DNA of 64,000 bases, from positions 62,001-126,000 of the forward strand of contig JAUCBJ010002659.1 in NCBI GenBank assembly GCA_032718475.1. Reading direction: 5' to 3'. The notes under the pieces are model-generated. The model was not told the DNA's origin. It searched no databases and worked only from the letters and a program-made list of their open reading frames with translations. The translations under genes and the position numbers were made by a program. This document shows positions 24,201 through 34,204 of this stretch, piece after piece. Position 1 is the stretch's first letter. Each line of letters opens with the position of its first letter. This DNA comes from Nemertoderma westbladi (lineage: Eukaryota > Xenacoelomorpha > Nemertodermatida > Nemertodermatidae).

Positions 24201-24787
24201 TTTCACTTCAATTATTTGCTGACAAATTAACAGAGACTTATAGTGGTGGGAATAAACGCAAGTTGAGCACAGCTATAGCTGTTGTTGGCAATCCGAGTGT
24301 GATCTTCCTTGATGAACCCACGGCAGGAATGGATCCGGTTTCTAAACGAGTAATCTGGAATGCTCTTTGTAGAGTGCGTGATAATGGAACATCCATAATA
24401 ATAACATCGCATAGTATGGAGGAATGTGAGGCATTGTGCACTAGGCTAGCAATCATGGTCAATGGTCAGTTTAAGTGCTTGGGATCTACTCAACATCTCA
24501 AATCAAAATTTGGCCAGGGATTTTCTGTTATTGCAAAATCCAAAGCGTCGAATGGTGGTGATATTAACAAAGTGAAAGATTTTATAGAAACCAAGTTTCC
24601 TGGCTCTTTACTGAAAGACCAACATCAAGGAATTGTTACCTACCAAGTTTTGGATCAATCGCTCAAATGGGCCTATTTGTTCTCCACCATGGAAACTGCT
24701 AAAGAGGAATTAAATCTAGAAGATTACGCGGTGACCCAAACCACTTTGGAGCAAGTATTCTTAATGTTTGCACGCTCACAAAATTAG
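15055..24787 (+). CDS. Complete ABCA-family transporter gene (four coding exons, about 1685 aa)
   Basis: I reconstruct exons 15055-15237, 17145-17271, 19315-19533 and 20259-24787. Splice sites are GT/AG and phases agree (0, 1, 1); summed length is 5058 nt, 1685 codons plus stop, close to the roughly 1700 residues usual for ABCA3-type proteins. Order: N-terminal helix with the ABCA-typical LLLWKN and LFEVLLPILF, extracellular loop with FPPPG, membrane helices, NBD1 (Walker A GKNGAGKTTT, signature LSGGMKRKLS, Walker B LLDEPTTGMDP), a second membrane domain with loop, and NBD2 (Walker A GVNGAGKTST, signature YSGGNKRKLS, Walker B FLDEPTAGMDP, H-loop SHSMEECEALC). Both ATP sites look complete. Expected role is ATP-driven phospholipid or sterol transport in a cell or organelle membrane. 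It is the downstream partner of the gene ending at 2624. A small missing exon in intron 3 cannot be excluded. Confidence 0.92.
15307..16813 (+). mobile_element. Non-autonomous TIR element with minisatellite core, copy 1
   Basis: The left end, GGCAGTGATTTTTTATGTCC, and the right end, read inverted as TCGCAATACTTTTTATTGTCC, form imperfect terminal inverted repeats that continue inward with TTTTTTGTCC motifs. The 8-bp sequence TATGAATA flanks both sides (15299-15306 and 16814-16821). The interior is a minisatellite of about 68-bp units (15700-16505), then a conserved right part with TAGGCCTAC and CCGGTGCCGGTG. A second copy at 62108-63490 shares ends, order and core and has its own 8-bp flank. 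No transposase is encoded, so it must be mobilised in trans. The superfamily is not clear: 8 bp fits hAT, P or a few others. Confidence 0.82.
15700..16505 (+). repeat. Core minisatellite of the TIR element, 68-bp unit, about 12 copies
   Basis: Each unit contains GGGAAAGGAGCAGGTTACAG, then AGGCGGGATTTTCTAACC and AAAACAATAAACGATCA. Units alternate between ACCAATTGAGAG-type and ACCAAATCAGGG-type spacers. Copy number is similar to that of the second element, where about nine units are present. Confidence 0.9.
17005..17070 (+). repeat. Decayed solitary 68-bp unit in intron 1
   Basis: TTTGTAAAGGACCAGGTTACAGA followed by AAACAGGAAACGAAAG matches the core unit of the nearby TIR element with several substitutions. 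It is outside that element's right terminus. Confidence 0.45.
17145..17271 (+). CDS. ABCA gene, coding exon 2
   Basis: This 127-bp exon follows the acceptor TTATTTCAG and ends at the donor GTGAGT (17272). It decodes from Leu-Asn-Thr into FPPPG and a Trp-Glu-Ile-Ser-Tyr segment, which is the start of the first extracellular domain in ABCA proteins. Its start phase (0) matches exon 1, and its end phase (1) matches exon 3. It is too short to stand out as an ORF; I found it from the family pattern. Confidence 0.8.
17272..19314 (+). other. ABCA gene intron 2
   Basis: AT-rich intron. Apart from the long-TIR element at 18146-18812, I see no feature; short frames in it have no coding character. Confidence 0.6.
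18146..18812. mobile_element. Long-TIR non-autonomous element in ABCA intron 2
   Basis: The left arm (18146-18240) begins CCATGACCTACTATAACA and carries a tract ending in GGGGCATGTCT. The right arm (18693-18812) carries the same tract inverted, beginning GGACATGCCCC, and ends TGTTATAGTAGGTCATGG. The arms are about 85-90% inverted matches with a short insertion in the right arm. The interior is non-coding and contains the GACGGACAGACAGACGG tract seen in many invertebrate repeats. No clear target duplication could be identified. Confidence 0.65.
19315..19533 (+). CDS. ABCA gene, coding exon 3
   Basis: Acceptor TTTAACAG ends at 19314 and the donor is at 19534 (GTAGAT). The 219-bp exon encodes part of extracellular domain 1, including VTFYTN, YSIRMHSS and a Trp-Arg-Thr motif. 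These correspond to the conserved strand segments before the GY.(E)GFL motif at the start of exon 4. The donor is weaker than the others. Confidence 0.8.
19534..20258 (+). other. ABCA gene intron 3
   Basis: Intron between the GTAGAT donor and TTTTGTTTAG acceptor. A 62-codon frame at 19860-20048 lies inside it, but it is not in a usable phase with good splice sites and shows no ABCA pattern, so I treat it as chance. Related proteins often have a short extra segment at this point, so an overlooked micro-exon is possible. Confidence 0.5.
20259..24787 (+). CDS. ABCA gene, giant coding exon 4 (4529 bp)
   Basis: The acceptor TTTTGTTTAG ends at 20258, and the exon begins in phase 1 with GYFNEGFLHIQQAID, the conserved ABCA segment before the second transmembrane helix. 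The frame then stays open for about 1509 codons to TAG at 24785. It covers the rest of membrane domain 1, NBD1 (Walker A about residue 527 of the reconstructed protein), membrane domain 2 and NBD2 (Walker A about residue 1403). Vertebrate ABCA genes split this region over many introns, so introns have been lost here or the region passed through an RNA copy. The upstream paralogue is also intronless over the matching part. Confidence 0.93.
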
Positions 24788-24897
24788 AGGATTATTCATT
24801 TGAATACTAAACCAAACGACAACTTTATATTAAAATATTATATTTGTTGAATTAATTTACATGGTATATATGATCGCATTTAAACCAAGGGAGTAAC

Positions 24898-25636
24898 GTC
24901 TTTTTATTAACTCCAAAAAGACCAAAATTTTGACAGTTAATTTTGAAAGTCCTCAGCAAGTCTCTGATCGGATGAGCATAAGCTCAAAGGATGGTATGCT
25001 TGAGCATGTGGACGACTTCTGTTACCTGGGATCTTGGATCCGGAAGTCAGGTGAGGACCTTCGAATACGTAATTGAAAGGCATGGGCAGCCTTGAATAGG
25101 CTTTCCAGGATTTGGAAGTCACCGAGAATTAATCGGAAACTTAAGGTCCGATTATTTAGCAGCTGCAGTTCCAGTACTCCTCGATGGGAGTTCATGCTAG
25201 GCTCTAACTGCTGAGGACACCAAATCTTTCGATGGCACATTCACAAGAAGGCTACGCCGGGTTCATTGTGTCAAGTACAATGCACACATCTCCAACCAGA
25301 CACTATATAACATTGGAGGTGTCTCATTGGTTCCCCCAAGCTTGACACTAGAACATAATCGCCTCCGCTTTGCAGGACATTGCTTTCGCCGTGAGGACCA
25401 GCCAGTGCATAATCTTGTACTTTGGCAGCCTCATGGAGTGAATAAGCATGGTGGACAGCCCATGACTTTCTTGAGACTCATCTTAAAGGACTCTGGCCTT
25501 GAAGATGCGGATGATCTATCAAATGTCATGGGTGATAGGGAGTTGTGGCGGCGCAATTTTGTCGACAAGCCGGCACAGCATTCTTAAAAATGCAGCTGCA
25601 ATGCAGCATGCCGATCCTAGTGGTGGTATTACGGTC
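24898..25636 (+). mobile_element. 5'-truncated LINE fragment (reverse transcriptase C-terminus), decayed
   Basis: Almost the same sequence as 57583-58309 of the longer LINE copy. It covers the region after the catalytic motif, with the conserved YLGSWIRKSGEDLR segment and the VHNLVLWQPHG tail region. It contains a premature stop (AATTGA in place of AAGGGA near 25072), a one-base indel near 25160 and a mutated stop near 25198, so it is not functional. The 3' end is AT-free and finishes in short GTG/GTA repeats. It begins only about 110 bp after the ABCA stop codon. Confidence 0.85.
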
Positions 25637-26878
25637 CAAGTCCAGCGCATATGTCTAGTTTATTAACTAACTAGGCCTATCTACCAGCAGACTGGTAGAG
25701 TCAGAGTCTTTTTTTTTTAGTATTTTGGCGTCAAATCAAGAGATGTTCCTAGTAGTGCAAGGATTGTGAAACGCGTACTGGTAGTAGTTGGGAATATTTT
25801 AGATGATGACGATAGACATATAATATTAAATAATTGGCTCTACTGGTCTACCGGTAGCGCGGTAGTTATTTAATGAACTACGAATCAGCAGCAGGCTGGT
25901 ACACAATACCAATATTTACGTCAGTCAATTTAATTTAATTTAATTGTTAATTTCGTACACGTTAGATACAACAAACAGTAGTAAATAACAGTACAGCGTA
26001 CATACAAAGTTACATAATTAAGCACAAATAAAGTAGGGTGGGTAAGTAGATGAACTGTTACAATAATGATAATGTTGACCGCACATTTACTGAGATACAA
26101 TACGACTCAATCAGTTTACTAATTCGTAAATCACGCTACTATTCCGTACATATATAATGCAAAATATTTTCCAATTTATGCAGGACTAATGAGCAAGCCA
26201 ACAACAGCATGTAGCTGTATTTCAGTGAATTTCAGTGAGTTTATTTGAAATAAAAGTGCTATTATTCGAATTATGGTTCATATATTTTTTATTTAGTGAA
26301 TAAATCTAATGCCGAAAGCCTGAAATGAACCCTCCCACCAGTGAATGGAAAGATTTCGCCCCTACTGTAGTTTAACCATGATGGTAGCTTATATATATCG
26401 TTTGGTAGCTTTCGTTAATTGCCTTCTTTCCTATAACTATTTTTGCGTATATTGTTTGGAGTCAATGGCGCAAAATGACCGCAAACACAAAATAAATTTT
26501 AGCGGGTTTGAAAAATTAATTTAATTTAATTAAAAACATTAAGGGAACGGAGCAGGTTACAGTGGCGGTATTTTCTAACCATGACAATAAACTGTACATT
26601 ATTTCAGTTGCGGTCAATACGCGCCACTATCTGATTGTTTGGTATTCGAGACATCTTGGATAGAATATCATGTGGCTCTTATGCCAATGAATTTGCGGAA
26701 TTCATAAATATTGTGAATATTATTTATTTATTTATTGATTCTAGAAATGTTTATAAATTTGTCTGCTCATTGATGTTTGATATATAGATATATTAATAGA
26801 CAATGTAATCGTTTTCATTGATTGATTTGCTTATAAAAGAAAACGGTATAACATTTTATTTCACTTTTCTCGAAGTAT
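25637..26878. other. Intergenic spacer
   Basis: AT-rich sequence with ACCGGTA motifs and one solitary 68-bp unit at about 26545-26600 (AACGGAGCAGGTTACAG, then TTTCTAACCATGACAATAAAC). I see no gene. Confidence 0.45.
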
Positions 26879-27410
26879 CTACTGTAGTTGTATTTGTCCC
26901 GGGACTTTTCGTCCACAAAAGTCCAAAGAATATCTGGTGATCATTCGCGAAGTCGGTGTCTGTGACTGTAGTTGCCGGATATCTACTACTTCTGCGTTCT
27001 TGTAGTGTGAATCCCAGATCTTCATCCCCGCCCGGCCGTCCTCATTGCGTAAACCATTACAATTACAAAATAGTAATGGCAGTAATGGCGCCAATCTGTC
27101 ACATTGCAGTACGCCTGTCAGGATTGATAACAACTCAGTTTCGCCATCTGGTGAGAGTACCTGTGCTTCTGTGTCACAATATAAAAATACAATGCCACCG
27201 AAAAAATTCATTCCACCTCTGTGAATGGAGTCGAATGCTTTCTTGAAGTGAAAAATTCCCAGAACTGCAGAAAGAATCGTTGACTTAATTCTGTCCACCA
27301 GCCTCAGTTGCGCTAGAATCCGCGGTATTCATGATCCATTTGGTCGAAATCCATTTTCGCTTCTCGCTGCAGTTTCTCTATGAGGTCTAATACTATTTAG
27401 GACGAATTCG
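26879..27410 (-). pseudogene. Decayed LINE reverse transcriptase fragment
   Basis: On the minus strand a frame reads NGFRPNG near 27345, then FKKAFDSIHRGGM near 27220, then SPDGETELLSILTGVLQCD and LAPLLP near 27100. These are the finger and palm blocks of an APE-type non-LTR reverse transcriptase; the second block holds catalytic aspartate D of motif A. A stop interrupts after NGFRPNGS, and the downstream catalytic motif is lost. It belongs to the same broad group as the LINE at 55896-58309 but is a diverged copy. Confidence 0.65.
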
Positions 27411-27515
27411 ACCTGGAAAATGGCGACCCAACTAATTTTTATAAATCATGGCTCGCAATTGTCCAGATTCAGATACTTTAAATAAATTATCCATAAAAAC
27501 CAACAGTAAAAGTAA

Positions 27516-30170
27516 TAAATAATGCGTGAACAATGTTAACAATACACACACAGTAGGCCCTAAATAATGCGTGAACAATGTTAACAATACACACACAGTA
27601 GGCCCTAAATAATGCGTGAACAATGTTAACAATACACACACAGTAGGCCCTAAATAATGCGTGAACAATGTTAACAATACACACACAGTAGGCCCTAAAT
27701 AATGCGTGAACAATGTTAACAATACACACACAGTAGGCCCTAAATAATGCGTGAACAATGTTAACAATACACACACAGTAGGCCCTAAATAATGCGTGAA
27801 CAATGTTAACAATACACACACAGTAGGCCCTAAATAATGCGTGAACAATGTTAACAATACACACACAGTAGGCCCTAAATAATGCGTGAACAATGTTAAC
27901 AATACACACACAGTAGGCCCTAAATAATGCGTGAACAATGTTAACAATACACACACAGTAGGCCCTAAATAATGCGTGAACAATGTTAACAATACACACA
28001 CAGTAGGCCCTAAATAATGCGTGAACAATGTTAACAATACACACACAGTAGGCCCTAAATAATGCGTGAACAATGTTAACAATACACACACAGTAGGCCC
28101 TAAATAATGCGTGAACAATGTTAACAATACACACACAGTAGGCCCTAAATAATGCGTGAACAATGTTAACAATACACACACAGTAGGCCCTAAATAATGC
28201 GTGAACAATGTTAACAATACACACACAGTAGGCCCTAAATAATGCGTGAACAATGTTAACAATACACACACAGTAGGCCCTAAATAATGCGTGAACAATG
28301 TTAACAATACACACACAGTAGGCCCTAAATAATGCGTGAACAATGTTAACAATACACACACAGTAGGCCCTAAATAATGCGTGAACAATGTTAACAATAC
28401 ACACACAGTAGGCCCTAAATAATGCGTGAACAATGTTAACAATACACACACAGTAGGCCCTAAATAATGCGTGAACAATGTTAACAATACACACACAGTA
28501 GGCCCTAAATAATGCGTGAACAATGTTAACAATACACACACAGTAGGCCCTAAATAATGCGTGAACAATGTTAACAATACACACACAGTAGGCCCTAAAT
28601 AATGCGTGAACAATGTTAACAATACACACACAGTAGGCCCTAAATAATGCGTGAACAATGTTAACAATACACACACAGTAGGCCCTAAATAATGCGTGAA
28701 CAATGTTAACAATACACACACAGTAGGCCCTAAATAATGCGTGAACAATGTTAACAATACACACACAGTAGGCCCTAAATAATGCGTGAACAATGTTAAC
28801 AATACACACACAGTAGGCCCTAAATAATGCGTGAACAATGTTAACAATACACACACAGTAGGCCCTAAATAATGCGTGAACAATGTTAACAATACACACA
28901 CAGTAGGCCCTAAATAATGCGTGAACAATGTTAACAATACACACACAGTAGGCCCTAAATAATGCGTGAACAATGTTAACAATACACACACAGTAGGCCC
29001 TAAATAATGCGTGAACAATGTTAACAATACACACACAGTAGGCCCTAAATAATGCGTGAACAATGTTAACAATACACACACAGTAGGCCCTAAATAATGC
29101 GTGAACAATGTTAACAATACACACACAGTAGGCCCTAAATAATGCGTGAACAATGTTAACAATACACACACAGTAGGCCCTAAATAATGCGTGAACAATG
29201 TTAACAATACACACACAGTAGGCCCTAAATAATGCGTGAACAATGTTAACAATACACACACAGTAGGCCCTAAATAATGCGTGAACAATGTTAACAATAC
29301 ACACACAGTAGGCCCTAAATAATGCGTGAACAATGTTAACAATACACACACAGTAGGCCCTAAATAATGCGTGAACAATGTTAACAATACACACACAGTA
29401 GGCCCTAAATAATGCGTGAACAATGTTAACAATACACACACAGTAGGCCCTAAATAATGCGTGAACAATGTTAACAATACACACACAGTAGGCCCTAAAT
29501 AATGCGTGAACAATGTTAACAATACACACACAGTAGGCCCTAAATAATGCGTGAACAATGTTAACAATACACACACAGTAGGCCCTAAATAATGCGTGAA
29601 CAATGTTAACAATACACACACAGTAGGCCCTAAATAATGCGTGAACAATGTTAACAATACACACACAGTAGGCCCTAAATAATGCGTGAACAATGTTAAC
29701 AATACACACACAGTAGGCCCTAAATAATGCGTGAACAATGTTAACAATACACACACAGTAGGCCCTAAATAATGCGTGAACAATGTTAACAATACACACA
29801 CAGTAGGCCCTAAATAATGCGTGAACAATGTTAACAATACACACACAGTAGGCCCTAAATAATGCGTGAACAATGTTAACAATACACACACAGTAGGCCC
29901 TAAATAATGCGTGAACAATGTTAACAATACACACACAGTAGGCCCTAAATAATGCGTGAACAATGTTAACAATACACACACAGTAGGCCCTAAATAATGC
30001 GTGAACAATGTTAACAATACACACACAGTAGGCCCTAAATAATGCGTGAACAATGTTAACAATACACACACAGTAGGCCCTAAATAATGCGTGAACAATG
30101 TTAACAATACACACACAGTAGGCCCTAAATAATGCGTGAACAATGTTAACAATACACACACAGTAGGCCC
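27516..30170. repeat. Perfect tandem array, 59 copies of a 45-bp unit
   Basis: The array spans exactly 2655 bp. The unit starts TAAATAATGCGTGAACAATG, continues TTAACAATACACACACAG and ends TAGGCCC. I see no base difference between units. Because 45 is a multiple of three and the unit lacks stops in two minus-strand frames, it produces open frames of about 900 codons on the minus strand (a 15-residue repeat containing VCVLLTLFTHYLG). I treat these as non-coding. The lack of variation contrasts with every other array in the window. Confidence 0.97.
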
Positions 30171-31650
30171 TCCCTATGCTACAGTATGCTAATTTTTAGA
30201 GCAACAATTTGTCCGACTTTTTTATCCGCATTTTCGAGGTGCACATGCACAATCATGGCTTCTTTGGAGTTCGGCACGTATTAACCCCCCTGTTACTATA
30301 GGTAACGGCGGCTGCCTAAGCACGTTGCTGAACAGATTCTTCCATTTCCCAACACGTTCTTCAGCTTTTAGGCGCCCTGTCCCAAATCGATTGTCATAAA
30401 CTAAAGTTTGTCTGCAATAATAATGTCGACACTACGTAGAATCAAAACATTTATTTTGGATTAATTAAGAATTAGTTTTGGGTTATCACCTTATTTTACA
30501 TAGATTTACTGGACTAATGATTAAATTATTTTAAATAAAGCAGATTTGTTTTAATACCAAACACAGATATTTAATAACTATTTTTATAGTATCTCACTAG
30601 ATATTATATAAAAATTAGGGGGGAGTCAATCTTGAATATGCTGTACGGTATATTAATTCCAGGGCCTTAAGGGATTATGAGGCGCCGTTAACGCAAAAGT
30701 ATTAGCGGTATTAAATATAATATTACAGAATTTAAAAATATTTTATATTATAATTAATTAATTAGAAATATTTTATTGCATTTTCAGCTCTTCCATTTGA
30801 TGAAATATTTCGTGATTTCCCAAGTTTGGAGGGAAAATTGAAATTATCTTTGAAGTACGTATTTTGTTGCTTAGAATCTTGTTTCTTGAACATTTTCATC
30901 ATATCAGTCAGTACCGGTAGCTTACTACTGTACATCAATTCGTTGTATTGTTCCTTGCGAATAGTACTGGTGGAAGTCCTCGATATATTATTACGATGAT
31001 CAGATAAGTTACTTTCACAAGAGTAGGTTTACTCAACGAGATATATCGCGTATAATTGGAGTTTCTGTACGAACTGTTAGTCGCCGTTGTAAAATATAAA
31101 TAAAATATTTCGGCCGAAAATATGCTTTTAAATCCTCTAATATTATTGCTGACCTTTTGGCGTTAACGTACATAAGAAGTTTATCATACACATTACTCAT
31201 ACATAAGAAGTTTAATTTCTTCATAGTTGCTACTACCACCACATATTCTAGAACATTGTTTGTCAGCCGCACTTAAAATTTATTTCAGTAGGCCAAGTAG
31301 CACATTGAAATTATTAACGTTATTCTTACGCCATCTTACGCCACCTTCTGGAAGATAGTGTCATAATTCAGTGCCACAACTACCTACCATCCCATAACTT
31401 GCCCAGATTCTAGAACACATAAATTACGGCACTGTTTCCTTTTTTTGGCTGCCATTTGATTTCTGTATTTACCCGCCAATATATTATTTTTTGCGTTTTT
31501 AGGGCGTGTAAGTAGCGAAAAAAAATATTAATTAATTTCATTATTTTGGCTTGTATGTATATGGCGGGTAAATAGCAAAACAATTAATTAATTTGATTTC
31601 ATATTTTTTCGTTATTTGAATTTAAATTAATTTAAGTTGTGGGTAATAAG
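30171..31650. other. Intergenic spacer with a possible transposase remnant
   Basis: Mostly AT-rich non-coding sequence. The one item with protein character is the helix-turn-helix-like segment at 30971-31099. Near 31500-31640 the text resembles decayed starts of the neighbouring 24-bp satellite (GGGTAAATAGC, GGGTAATAAGC). Confidence 0.45.
30971..31099 (+). pseudogene. Possible helix-turn-helix remnant of an integrase/transposase
   Basis: An open stretch ending TAA 31097-31099 decodes to YYYDDQISYF, then RFTQRDISRIIGVSVRTVSR. It resembles the helix-turn-helix of resolvase- or integrase-type DNA-binding domains (R-D-I-S-R-I-I-G-V-S-x-R-T-V). Only about 40 residues are present and no flanking domain is visible, so function cannot be stated. 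It could be an exon of an unrecognised gene. Confidence 0.3.
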
Positions 31651-31659
31651 CGAAAAAAA

Positions 31660-31805
31660 GTAGCCACTGTATCCGCCACTGTATCCGCCACTGTATCCGC
31701 CACTGTATCCGCCACTGTATCCGCCACTGTATCCGCCACTGTATCCGCCACTGTATCCGCCACCGTATCCGCCACTGTATCCGCCACTGTATCCGCCATT
31801 ACCCG
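31660..31805. repeat. 12-bp minisatellite, about 12 copies
   Basis: Units of TATCCGCCACTG repeat with one C variant near 31761. Read on the minus strand it gives a Ser-Gly-Gly-Tyr repeat, which is a consequence of the period. Confidence 0.9.
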
Positions 31806-31889
31806 CCACTATAATTAATTTTTTTACAAAATTTAATTGTTTAGTTTTTCCATATCGATATTTACCTGCCAGCCAAATTACTGTGGTTT

Positions 31890-31936
31890 ACATTGTAAAT
31901 TTTAGGTGGGTAAATACCGAAAACACTGCGCGGGTA
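31890..31936 (+). repeat. Left stub of the 24-bp satellite
   Basis: GGTGGGTAAATACCGAAAACACTGCGCGGGTA matches about one and a third units of the satellite at 34205-35365 and ends exactly at the hAT-like insertion. The interrupted unit resumes at 33160. Confidence 0.75.
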
Positions 31937-33159
31937 CAGTGGCGGTTCTAGGGGGGGGGGGGGGGCATTTGCCCCTCCCCAGGTATCTTGGGGGGGGGGG
32001 GCATTTGCCCCTCCCCAGGTATCTTGGGGGGGGGGGGGGGCTTGCCCCCTCCCTAGCGAAAGGTAATGTGGCAAATCCGTACCAGTGGGTACCGACTTTT
32101 GCTCGAAAACAGACCTCTCTGGGAAAAGACTTCTATTTTTCTTCAAAATTTAGTTACTACCCGGCGGTCTCCATTATAAAACACTCTGATATTTTTGTAA
32201 AATTCTGGTACTTTGGGAATTCGGGAAAAAATCGGGAAATTTTTTTCAAAGTATAATAATTTTTTTAAATGTTTTTTTTAATGTTTCTTTTTGTTTATTT
32301 TTTTTTCATTTGGGGCTGCGACGAACTGTAGCTTGTTTCCGAAACGTCTTCTCCACCGTGCAGTGGCGTGCAGAGGGGGGGGGGGGGGGGGGGGGCGGCG
32401 GGCGCCACCTTCCAAGGGGCGCCAAAATTTGAGCAGCTTCAAGTTTAGCTTATTGATGCTAGAAATTTAGTCAATCCAACATACAAACATACATACAGTT
32501 TGGTTCTGTATTGGTTGCATAGCCTTTCAGCACTGTCCTGTCCACATTGCACATGTGAAGGTGTCACAGGTGAGAAGGTGTCTCATGTGAACATTTCTCC
32601 TGCAATTGGTCCATGGTATGGTCACTGGAAATATCTCCATTGGTAAGTTCAGTGGCTTTGTGGTTTAAGGCATGTGCAAGTAAATTTAAGCAGTAAATTT
32701 CTTAAAATACTGTAATATAATTTTGCAATTAAAATAGTCTGAATTAAAAATTTTCAACAGGGTTAAAAATAGAAATAATGGCCCATTGCATTTAAGTCAA
32801 ATTAAATTCAGTCTGTTATTTAATTACTTATTTTCCACTACCACACATGTTATGAAAGTTTGTGCGGCTAAAAATACTAAAGTATATTTATTGCCTCTTA
32901 AATAATTATATATAAGATAATTATTTTATTGCGCAGAACACCATCTCCATCCCGAAACCTAACTAACCAAAACAACAAACAATAAAATTGTTGTTGGGAA
33001 TGTTTTTTTAACGATTTAAAGCTGGCGTTTATAAACGTGTCCAGATTGGAATCCACTGCTTGCGTGGAGCCATTTACAAGTCCGAAAAATTGACCTCAGC
33101 GAATTAAATATTTTGCCCCCCCCCCCCCCCCCCCAAGCAAAATCCTAGAACCGCCCCTG
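31937..33159. mobile_element. hAT-like non-autonomous element inserted in the 24-bp satellite
   Basis: The left end CAGTGGCGGTTCTAGGGGGG and the inverted right end CAGGGGCGGTTCTAGGATTT are terminal inverted repeats of the kind found in hAT elements. The host sequence CGCGGGTA is present directly outside both ends (31929-31936 and 33160-33167), a perfect 8-bp target duplication as expected for hAT. Removing one copy restores a continuous satellite unit. The interior is non-coding. It has three G-runs followed by CATTTGCCCCTCCCCAGG-type repeats at the left, and an additional CAGTGGCGTGCAGAGGGGG near 32361 that resembles another hAT end. Confidence 0.85.
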
Positions 33160-33183
33160 CGCGGGTAAATACCGAATAGACTG

Positions 33184-34204
33184 GGGTATAACTTTTCGCC
33201 GTATCCGTATCAATTTGCCGTATCCGTATGCACATACGCGTGTGCGTATGTAATGGATTCCTATGGAGAATAATCCGTATGTAATTTTAAAGATTAGGCA
33301 TTGTGGACCAGTAAGAAGTGCACAACACACATGCAGACTGAAGACAGGTAGGCCTACTTAAAGCTAAGTGATTTAAAGAGTGTGGCTGCCGCTACCTAAT
33401 GGCAAATAAACATTGTAGGTCCAGCATGAGTGACAGATGATGTCCTTCAGCCCCGGGATGCGCCACAGCGCTTGTTTTATTGTACTAAACTGACACGTGG
33501 ACGCCCGGTTGGACTTAGATAAATTACTGACACCCGGACGTACTCGCTCACACGTGGTTTGACTAACTGGCACTAGGTTGGTCTTGTTGGCACTTGGCTG
33601 CATAGGGCCTCTATGGTTAACTAAATACTGGCCCCGAAACGGCGAAAGTAAAGGTATATTACATGTTAATAAAATTCAAAAAGAAGGACAGACTGGCACG
33701 ACTGTTTTCAATATCTGTACGAATGTTTATTCCCTTAGCATTCTCATTGCTGCTTCTATCTGTCTATACTATGTTAGTGCCATATACTGTAGCAACTAAC
33801 ATCATTCTATAGCCAGGTTGGTAGAAAAATAGTTCAAAAATAAATCACGGTTGGTTAGTTTTCCAAGCGGCGTCAAGAAGAGTTAACCTGTTAATAGGAA
33901 CTGCACTGCTGGCCCATCCCGGGGCTGGTGGACACCGGCTGTCACCCATCCTGGACCTGTCCTGCATTGTTTATTTGACAAAAGGTAGCGGCAGCCACAC
34001 TTTTTAAATCACTTAGCTTTAAGTAGGCCTACCTGTCTTCAGTCTGCATGTGTGCTGTGCACTTCTTACTGGTCTGCAATGCCTAATCTCTAAAATCACA
34101 TACGGATTATTCTCCATAAAAATCCATTACATACGCACATACGCGTATGTACATACGGATACGGCAAATGCATACGGATACGGATATGGCGAAAAGTTAT
34201 ACCC
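33184..34204. mobile_element. Long-TIR element (about 215-bp arms) in the 24-bp satellite
   Basis: The left arm, about 33184-33397, starts GGGTATAACTTTTCGCC and ends near GTGGCTGCCGCTACC. The right arm, about 33984-34204, is its inverted copy, from GGTAGCGGCAGCCAC to GGCGAAAAGTTATACCC. Outside are AATAGACTG on the left (33175-33183) and AAAAGACTG on the right (34205-34213), a 9-bp duplication with one mismatch. The centre (about 590 bp) shows no transposase. Long arms with a 9-bp duplication recall Mutator-like or foldback elements; I do not assign a family. Confidence 0.78.

Noticed and set aside
27432..30161. Two overlapping minus-strand ORFs of about 900 codons
   Set aside because: Products of the perfect 45-bp array in two frames; hydrophobic 15-residue repeats with no other support.
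5024..30170. CRISPR-like arrays
   Set aside because: Units are contiguous tandem repeats without unique spacers, and the genome is eukaryotic.
31627..31809. Glycine-tyrosine repeat protein on the minus strand
   Set aside because: Arises from the 12-bp TATCCGCCACTG minisatellite; only about 60 codons.
32361..32400. Second nested hAT-like element beginning CAGTGGCGTGCAGAGG
   Set aside because: No matching inverted right end or target duplication was found within the host element, so only the resemblance is noted.
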